Below are positions 44,331 through 49,498 of a DNA stretch of 49,498 bases, in pieces. The number at the start of each line of letters is the position of its first letter. The first letter of the stretch is position 1. Origin of the DNA: Thermomicrobiales bacterium (GTDB lineage Bacteria; Chloroflexota; Chloroflexia; Thermomicrobiales; CADCWN01); NCBI GenBank assembly GCA_030446685.1, contig JAUJMV010000005.1, forward strand, positions 52,301 through 101,798. The letters are read 5' to 3'. The position numbers were made by a program, and so were the translations under genes. Under the pieces are notes generated by a model that saw nothing but the letters and a program-made list of their open reading frames with translations, did not search any database and was not told the origin of the DNA.

Positions 44331-45044
44331 ATGTCGATCGATGCGGTGCGGGCGCTCGCCTTCGATGTCTTCGGCACCGTAGTCGACTGGCGCGGCAGCA
44401 TCATCGCCGAGGGCGAGCGCCTGAATCGCACACGGGGGCTGACGGTCGATTGGGCGAGCTTCGCCGACGCCTGGCGCGGGCGCTACGCCCCCTCGATGGC
44501 GCGCGTGCGGCGCGGCGACCTGCCCTGGACGAACCTGGACGGTTTGCACCGGCTCGCGCTCGACGAGTTGCTCCCGACGTTCGGCGTCTCCGGGCTGGAT
44601 GAGGCGGAGGTCGACCGGCTGCACCGCGTCTGGCACCGCCTCCGGCCGTGGCCCGACAGCGTCGCCGGGCTGACGCGCCTGCGCGAGCGCTTCATCCTCG
44701 GCACCCTCTCGAACGGCAACGTCGCGCTGCTGGTGAACATGGCGAAGGGTGCGCGCCTCCCGTGGGACGTCATCCTCTCCGCCGAACTCGTGCGCGCCTA
44801 CAAGCCCGACCCGGTCGTCTACCGCTCGGCCGCCGATCTCCTCGGCTTGCGGCCGAACCAGGTGATGCTCGTCGCCGCACACCAGCAGGATCTGCGCGCC
44901 GCCGGGGCGGTCGGGCTGCGCACAGCCTTCGTGGCCCGCCCCATGGAGTTCGGCCCCGACAACCCGCCCGACCTGACACCGGACCCGGCCTTCGATCTCG
45001 TCGCCGCCGACTTCCTCGACCTGGCGCAGCAACTCGCCTGCTGA
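44331..45044 (+). CDS. Haloacid dehalogenase type II-like HAD hydrolase
   Basis: 237 aa. VRALAFDVFGTVVDWRGSII has the nucleophile Asp in DVFGT, typical of (S)-2-haloacid dehalogenases. LGTLSNGNVALLVNMA is motif II (Ser, Asn), and ELVRAYKPDPVVYRSAADLL motif III (Lys). The last motif reads VMLVAAHQQDLRAAGAVGLR, where the usual SSNxxD is replaced by AAHQQD, as in some family members. Either dehalogenates short 2-haloacids or acts as a phosphatase. The ATG follows GAGGAGCGGGAG. Same strand as accDA, 111 bp downstream. Confidence 0.85.
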   Translation: MSIDAVRALAFDVFGTVVDWRGSIIAEGERLNRTRGLTVDWASFADAWRGRYAPSMARVRRGDLPWTNLDGLHRLALDELLPTFGVSGLDEAEVDRLHRVWHRLRPWPDSVAGLTRLRERFILGTLSNGNVALLVNMAKGARLPWDVILSAELVRAYKPDPVVYRSAADLLGLRPNQVMLVAAHQQDLRAAGAVGLRTAFVARPMEFGPDNPPDLTPDPAFDLVAADFLDLAQQLAC

Positions 45045-45058
45045 CGCGGGTCGATCCG

Positions 45059-45856
45059 CTATGCGAGCGCCGGGGCTGGTGGCGGCGTGAGGGCCTCGAT
45101 CTCTTCTCCCGCCGCCGACCCCCACCTGGGGGAGCATGCTCGGCGGGGTGCTGGCCGACGCGTTCCATCCCGCAGCACGTCCCAGGGCGTCACGATCCCC
45201 AGCGGCGGCTCGTCGGGCCGCCCGTTCCGGGTGATGACGATGGCGAAGAGGCGGGGTTGCCGGCGCCCGCCGATCGCCGCGAAGGCCTCCCGCGCCTCGA
45301 ACAACGTCCGCCGGCCGCCCATGAACTCCACGGTGTCCGGCACTTCACAGGCGCAGGCGTCGCCCACGGTAACGTCGGCGATGCCGATGCTCTCCGCTTC
45401 GGCCTGCTGCTCGAGCCAGCGCGCCACCCCTTCGACGGTCAGGAGCGCCAGGCCATGACCGTCACGGACCACCACCTGCGAGTACTCGTGGTCGCGCATA
45501 TAGCGCAGCGCCTCCACCAACCGCTCCTCCGTGGCGAAAACCCGGACGCTCCTCCGGAATGTCGGCAACAGCCGCCGCGGGGCCAGGGCCTTCTCGACGA
45601 TCGCGGTGAACTCCAGGAGCGCCGCCTCGGAGGGTTCGGCGATGATCGTCGCTGGATAGTCGCGGTGATGGACGATCGCGTTGCGCAGGTCCGCGAACTC
45701 CTTCAACTGGTTCTCCACCGCCCGGATGGCCGCATCCTGCTGCGCGGCGCGGTTCACCATCTCGGCGAAGCTCGCCCGCTTGTCGGCGTCCGTGGTCTCC
45801 CGGAGGTGATCCGACAGGCGGTTGTAGAGGTGGATGAACCGCGCCGCCCGGTCCAT
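45059..45856 (-). CDS. HEPN-like domain fused to CBS domains
   Basis: 265 aa. The N-terminal helical part, RFIHLYNRLSDHLRE to EFADLRNAIVHHRDYPATII, contains RNAIVH, matching the R-x4-H motif of HEPN domains. From about residue 100: SVRVFATEERLVEALRYMRD, HEYSQVVVRDGHGLALLTVE, then RTLFEAREAFAAIGGRRQPR and FAIVITRNGRPDEPPLGIVT, two CBS units that usually bind adenine nucleotides. It may couple nucleotide level to an RNA-cleaving or scaffold HEPN domain; catalysis is not proven. ATG 45856 follows AGGGGGA. Convergent with the dehalogenase gene. Confidence 0.72.
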   Translation of the reverse strand: MDRAARFIHLYNRLSDHLRETTDADKRASFAEMVNRAAQQDAAIRAVENQLKEFADLRNAIVHHRDYPATIIAEPSEAALLEFTAIVEKALAPRRLLPTFRRSVRVFATEERLVEALRYMRDHEYSQVVVRDGHGLALLTVEGVARWLEQQAEAESIGIADVTVGDACACEVPDTVEFMGGRRTLFEAREAFAAIGGRRQPRLFAIVITRNGRPDEPPLGIVTPWDVLRDGTRRPAPRRACSPRWGSAAGEEIEALTPPPAPALA

Positions 45857-45912
45857 GAAGAATCCCCCTGCGGTGAAAGGCCAATCAACGGTCGCCGGCC
45901 GGGCGGCCGCCC

Positions 45913-47013
45913 TCACGGCATGACGATGCTCGCCCGGCGCACCTCGCGGCGCTCCGACTGCTCCAGCGCCTCGTTCACGTCCTCGAAGGCGAAGTCGGTG
46001 TCCACCAGCAAGTGCCAGGGGTAGCGGTCGAGTGTGGCCGACAGAAGTTGCAGGGTCTTCAGCAGGTACCACGGCTGGTAGCGGATTACCGGGATGATCC
46101 GCACCTGGCGGCGGGTCAGGTAGCCGGGGTCGAACGGCACCGTCTGGCCGGGCGAGACGTTGCCGATCGCCACGTAGCGCCCGCCCGGCCGGACCAGCGC
46201 GATCCCCTCGCCGAACGCCGCCGGCACCCCCGTCAGCTCCATCCCGACGTCGGCCCCCCAGTCCTCGGTCAGGCGCAGTACTTCCGCCGCGCGCGCCTCG
46301 GGGGTCGGGAACTCGCGCAGATCGACGATCTCGTCCGCCCCGAACGCCTCCGCCGCCTCCAGCCGGTAGCCGACGCCGTCGATCGCGATCACCCGCGCCC
46401 CGCGCTCCTTCGCCACCGCCACCGCCGCCAGCCCCAGCCCGCCCGCGCCCTGGATGACCACCGTCTCCCCGGCGGCCAGCCCCGCCTGATCGAGGCCGTA
46501 GAGGACCTGCGACAGCGCGCAGTTGGCGAACGAGGCGATCGCGTCCGGCACGTTGTCCGGCACGCGGTAGACGTACTGGTCGGGGTGGATGCAATAGTGC
46601 GTGGCGAAGGTGCCGTGGAAGTGCGGCGCATCCTGGGGCGGCCGCATCCAGAAGCGATAGGCGTTCTCGCAGAGGTTGAAGTCGCCGCGGCGGCAGGCGC
46701 GGCACTTGCGGCAAGTCAGGAAGTAGGCCGCGACGATCCGCGTCCCCACCTCCAGCGGCGCCCCCGCGAAGTCGGCCTCCACCCCCGCGCCGAGCGCCTG
46801 CACCCGCCCGACCATCTCGTGCCCCAGCACGCAGCGCTTCACCGCCGGGTGCAGCCCCTTCCAGATGTGCAGCTCCGAGCCGCAGACGTTGGCCCGCACC
46901 ACCCGCGCCAGGATGCCCCCCGGCTCCGGCTCCGGCAACTCGTACTCCTGGTATTCGAGTTGCTGCGGCCCGGCCAGGTAGACCAGCCGCCCGCGCTCCC
47001 GCCCCTCGACCAT
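45913..47013 (-). CDS. Zinc-binding alcohol dehydrogenase (MDR family)
   Basis: 366 aa. The catalytic Zn site is NVCGSELHIWKG (Cys), then VLGHEMVGRV (His-Glu). Structural Zn Cys are FLTCRKCRACRRGDFNLCEN. The NAD(P) site is ETVVIQGAGGLGLAAVAVAK. Later GMELTGVPAAFGEGIALVRP and GGRYVAIGNV follow. Oxidises an unknown alcohol or polyol. The ATG follows AAGGGGGGCAAGG. Its stop lies 57 bp before the HEPN/CBS gene, same strand, so the two may be cotranscribed. Confidence 0.92.
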   Translation of the reverse strand: MVEGRERGRLVYLAGPQQLEYQEYELPEPEPGGILARVVRANVCGSELHIWKGLHPAVKRCVLGHEMVGRVQALGAGVEADFAGAPLEVGTRIVAAYFLTCRKCRACRRGDFNLCENAYRFWMRPPQDAPHFHGTFATHYCIHPDQYVYRVPDNVPDAIASFANCALSQVLYGLDQAGLAAGETVVIQGAGGLGLAAVAVAKERGARVIAIDGVGYRLEAAEAFGADEIVDLREFPTPEARAAEVLRLTEDWGADVGMELTGVPAAFGEGIALVRPGGRYVAIGNVSPGQTVPFDPGYLTRRQVRIIPVIRYQPWYLLKTLQLLSATLDRYPWHLLVDTDFAFEDVNEALEQSERREVRRASIVMP

Positions 47014-47091
47014 CCTTGCCCCCCTTGCCGAACGATCCCGATTTGCGACGACGATACCGCCATTCTACACCGCCGGCGGACGGGGAGAGAC

Positions 47092-47208
47092 GCCCCCCGC
47101 CCCCCAACTTTGGGGGGAGAGGACGCCGGGAGGGCTCCAGCCTCTCGGGTAAGCTCGCGCTCGGCCACAGTCCTACTCCACCCAAAGTTGGGGGGCCGGG
47201 GGGCCGCC
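47092..47208. repeat. Inverted-repeat element with CCCCCAACTTTGGGGG-type cores, second copy
   Basis: Left core CCCCCCAACTTTGGGGGG (47100-47117) and right core CCCAAAGTTGGGGGG (47181-47195), with C-rich and G-rich outer arms. The design matches 2766-2847, but the spacer is longer (about 63 versus 26 bp). It lies between the divergent alcohol dehydrogenase and methyltransferase genes. Confidence 0.8.
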
Positions 47209-47238
47209 CCCAACGCGGCGCCACTCCCGGCCGTCGGG

Positions 47239-47244
47239 TACAAT
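47239..47244 (+). promoter_or_regulatory. Possible -10 box of the RNA methyltransferase gene
   Basis: TACAAT 46 nt before the GTG start, preceded by GGG. No recognisable -35 box at the right distance. Confidence 0.3.
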
Positions 47245-47289
47245 TCCCTGTGCGTTACCAATCGGCACGCGGAAAGCAGGGGATAGATC

Positions 47290-48744
47290 GTGTCTGACGA
47301 GAGCGAGACAGCGGTAACAGTGCCCGAGACCTCGGGGCAGGAAGCGGCGGACCCCGGCCTACAGGAGCAGCGCGGCCCGCGCATCGTCTCGCCGCCCGGC
47401 CAGGGCCGGCGCGCCCGCCGCCGGGAGCGCGAGCGCGAGGAGATCACGCTGACGACCGAGCGGATGGCGCACGGCGGCGCGGCGCTCGGGCGGGTCGAGG
47501 GCCGCGTCGGGCTGATCGAACGGGCGCTCCCCGGCGAGGAGGTGCGCGCGGTCGTGCGCCGCGGCAAGCGCGACTTCTTCGAGGGCGAGGCGGTCGAGGT
47601 GCTGCGCGCCGCGCCGGAGCGGGTCGCCGCCCCCTGCCCCTACTACGGCCCCTGCGGCGGCTGCCAGTGGCAGCACATCGGCTACGACGCGCAACTGCGC
47701 TTCAAGCGCGAGGTCGTCGAGGAGCAGTTGCGGCGGATCGGCGGGCTGGACCACCGGGTCGAGCGCATCCACAGCGCCACCCCCTGGGGCTACCGCCACA
47801 GCGCCGCGATCGCGCTCGGCCACGCCGCCGGTTTCCGCTCGCGCCACACCCGCTGGGAGATCGAGATCCATCACTGCCTGATCAGCCACCCGGCGATCAG
47901 CGCCCTCCTGCACGACCTCAACGGGCTGATCGCGCGGGGCGAGGTCGAGAACTTCCGCGGCAAGCTCTGGCTCGAGGTGAAGGTCGTCCACCCCACCGGC
48001 AACGCCGCCGGGGCCGCGATCCAGGCGGTGCTGAAGGGCGTCGCCGGGATCGCGCCGGAGGGCAAGCCCGACATCGTCAACCTGCTCGAACGGGTCGCGG
48101 CGCTGCCCGGCGTCTGGAGCCTCGCCTACCGCCGCCCCAAGGGCGAGACCGTGCCGGTCAAGGGGCCGCTGGCCGCGCCGGTGCTGGTCGCGGGCCAGCC
48201 CTACCAGTTGCCGGCCGGGTCATTCTTCCAGACCAACCTCGCGCTCCTGCCGGCCCTGCTGGCGCGCGTCGAGGAACTGGCCGCCCCCTTCCGCGGCGGC
48301 GCCGTCGCCGACCTCTACTGCGGCGCCGGCCTCTTCGCCCTCTGGCTGGCAAGGGCGTGGCGCGAGGCCGCGCCCGACGGTTCCATCGTCGGCGTCGAGG
48401 TCGACCCGCAGGCGATCGAGGCGGCCATGGCGACCGCGCGCGACTGGGGCCTGGAGAACATCCGCTTCGTCGCACGCCCCGCCGAGCGCGCGGTCGGCGA
48501 ACTCCCCGACCTCGACCTGGTGATCGTCGACCCGCCGCGCTCCGGCCTGGACGAAAAACTCCTCCGCGCCCTGATCGAGCGCGGCCCGCGCGGCTTCATC
48601 TACGTCTCCTGCGAACCGGCCACCCTCGCGCGCGACCTGGCGATCCTCACCGCCGGCGGCTACACCCTCCACTCGGTCGAGGCGTTCGACTTCTTCCCCC
48701 AGACCTACCACGTCGAATCCCTCGCGTTCCTCACGAAGTGCTGA
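47290..48744 (+). CDS. rlmD: 23S rRNA (uracil-5-)-methyltransferase, RlmD/RumA-like
   Basis: 484 aa. A basic N-terminus, then a TRAM domain (about 50-110). Fe-S ligands: CPYYGPCGGCQWQHIGYDAQ and the fourth Cys in EIHHCLISHP. The SAM domain has GSFFQTNLALLPALL, VADLYCGAGLFALWLA and VGVEVDPQAIEAA. Catalysis: VIVDPPRSGLDEKLL and YVSCEPATLARDLAILT with the nucleophile Cys. Makes m5U in rRNA or tRNA; the exact site is not certain. Start is GTG 47290 after AGGGGA. The last codon and stop (TGC TGA) lie inside the heptamer repeat. Confidence 0.92.
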   Translation: MSDESETAVTVPETSGQEAADPGLQEQRGPRIVSPPGQGRRARRREREREEITLTTERMAHGGAALGRVEGRVGLIERALPGEEVRAVVRRGKRDFFEGEAVEVLRAAPERVAAPCPYYGPCGGCQWQHIGYDAQLRFKREVVEEQLRRIGGLDHRVERIHSATPWGYRHSAAIALGHAAGFRSRHTRWEIEIHHCLISHPAISALLHDLNGLIARGEVENFRGKLWLEVKVVHPTGNAAGAAIQAVLKGVAGIAPEGKPDIVNLLERVAALPGVWSLAYRRPKGETVPVKGPLAAPVLVAGQPYQLPAGSFFQTNLALLPALLARVEELAAPFRGGAVADLYCGAGLFALWLARAWREAAPDGSIVGVEVDPQAIEAAMATARDWGLENIRFVARPAERAVGELPDLDLVIVDPPRSGLDEKLLRALIERGPRGFIYVSCEPATLARDLAILTAGGYTLHSVEAFDFFPQTYHVESLAFLTKC

Positions 48745-48852
48745 GTGCTGAGTGCTGAGTAATAGCGTGAAGGATGAGGATGCCGTGAACGTTCCCCGCG
48801 CCACAGACCCAGACGGGGCTACTCAGCACTCAGCACTCAGCACTCAGCACTC
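48737..48852. repeat. Heptamer (GCTGAGT) inverted-repeat element, copy B
   Basis: The left arm GAAGTGCTGAGTGCTGAGTG... (48735-48762) faces CTCAGCA repeats at 48820-48852. The methyltransferase stop lies in the left arm, and the right arm encodes TQHSALSTQHS in the Maf reading frame. Same structure and same start as copy A at 4238-4354. Confidence 0.87.
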
Positions 48853-49465
48853 CCCCCTCGTCCTCGCGTCGGCGTCGCCGCGGCGGCGCGAGCTGCTGGC
48901 GCGGCTCGGACTGCCCTTCGAGATCGTCCCGAGCGACGCGGAGGAGGTGGTCCCGCCGGGGGCCGCGCCCGAGGCGGTGGCCGAAGATCTGGCGCTGGCG
49001 AAGGCCCGCGCGGTCGCGGCCGGGCGGGTGGGGCGCGTGGTGATCGGCGCGGACACCGTCGTCGCGGCCGGCGACCGCATCCTCGGCAAGCCGCGCGACG
49101 ACGCCGACGCCGCGGCGATGCTGCGCCTGCTGCGCGGGCGCTGGCACAGCGTCTCCACCGGCGTCGCGGTCGTGCGCGACGCCGCGGTGTGGCGCGATGT
49201 CGTCACCGCCCGCGTCCGCATGCGCGACTACGGCGACGACGAGATCGCGCGCTACGTCGCCAGCGGCGAGCCGCGCGACAAGGCCGGCGCCTACGCGGTC
49301 CAGGGGCTCGGCGGCGCGCTCGTCGCCGAGGTGCGCGGCTCCGAGTTGACCGTCGTCGGCCTCCCCCTCCGCCGCCTCGCCGAACTGCTGATCGCGGCGG
49401 GCGTCGCGCTGCCGGTCGCGCCGGACACCCTCGTTGATGCGTGGAGCGTGGAGCGTCGAACGTAG
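48785..49465 (+). CDS. maf: Maf-family nucleoside triphosphate pyrophosphatase
   Basis: About 226 aa. PLVLASASPRRRELLARLGL is the Maf signature (S-x-S-x-R-R); IVPSDAEEVVPPG, AKARAVAAGRVGRVVIGADT and ILGKPRDDADAAAMLRLL follow, then AGAYAVQGLGGALVAEVRGS. Hydrolyses modified or canonical NTPs (dTTP/UTP type) and prevents misincorporation. The start is uncertain: GTG 48785 has GGATGAGGA upstream, and a longer start at GTG 48752 lies in the repeat. Either way the first about 25 residues are repeat-encoded and probably dispensable. The last 33 bp of the window show no feature. Confidence 0.9.
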   Translation: MNVPRATDPDGATQHSALSTQHSPLVLASASPRRRELLARLGLPFEIVPSDAEEVVPPGAAPEAVAEDLALAKARAVAAGRVGRVVIGADTVVAAGDRILGKPRDDADAAAMLRLLRGRWHSVSTGVAVVRDAAVWRDVVTARVRMRDYGDDEIARYVASGEPRDKAGAYAVQGLGGALVAEVRGSELTVVGLPLRRLAELLIAAGVALPVAPDTLVDAWSVERRT

Positions 49466-49498
49466 CGCGTAGGGCGTAAAGCCGGCGAGGAGATCGCG

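Overview
The window is about 49.5 kb of very GC-rich bacterial chromosome. Start codons are often GTG or TTG, Shine-Dalgarno sites are strong, and protein order and style suggest a Chloroflexota bacterium, perhaps Thermomicrobia-like. That assignment is inferred from protein style, repeated Uma2-family genes and short palindromic intergenic repeats; no rRNA or tRNA gene is present to confirm it.

Layout. (1) 1-6.9 kb, minus strand: branched-chain amino-acid operon ilvB-ilvH-(GNAT)-ilvC-leuA, with leuA running off the left edge. It is preceded by a consensus promoter and a classical ribosome-mediated attenuator: a 37-codon leader with a Val4-Ile-Leu-Ile-Ser-Leu3 run and mutually exclusive antiterminator and terminator hairpins. 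Two further small ORFs lie between attenuator and ilvB. ilvD is separate, at 26.4-28.1 kb. (2) 7-11.5 kb: ROK sugar kinase, then rpsO and pnp. (3) 11.6-20.1 kb: GH3 glycosidase, Zn-ribbon membrane protein, flippase-like membrane protein, response regulator, glutaredoxin-like protein, Ntn asparaginase, amidohydrolase, HicB-like protein. (4) 20.5-24 kb: two lipoprotein class F-type sortases flanking a [2Fe-2S] ferredoxin, a resolvase-like gene and a membrane protein. (5) 24-35 kb: sugar ABC ATPase, three Uma2 proteins, ilvD, a TetR-led operon with a perfect palindromic operator, and an orphan molybdenum hydroxylase large subunit. (6) 35.5-38.4 kb: an IS1182-type element with 19-bp terminal inverted repeats next to a second transposase remnant. 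(7) 38.5-45 kb, plus strand: GntR regulator, a UGSC-family protein with an in-frame TGA and a bSECIS-like hairpin (a selenoprotein), a thioredoxin-reductase-like flavoprotein, a fused AccD-AccA carboxyltransferase and a haloacid dehalogenase. (8) 45-49.5 kb: a HEPN-like/CBS protein, zinc alcohol dehydrogenase, RlmD-like RNA methyltransferase and Maf.

Two results stand out. The GntR/UGSC-selenoprotein/flavoprotein locus beside the IS cluster looks like a redox module: the Sec-x-x-Cys protein would be reduced by, or would pass electrons to, the CxxC flavoprotein. The ilv attenuator can be read almost base by base.

Caution: at least eight genes (ilvC twice, the Zn-ribbon gene, the resolvase-like gene, a thioesterase, tetR, both transposases, accDA) carry single-base frameshifts, mostly in G/C runs. 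Because core genes are hit, sequencing or assembly error is a more likely cause than decay. The selenoprotein is different: its frame is unchanged on both sides of the TGA.
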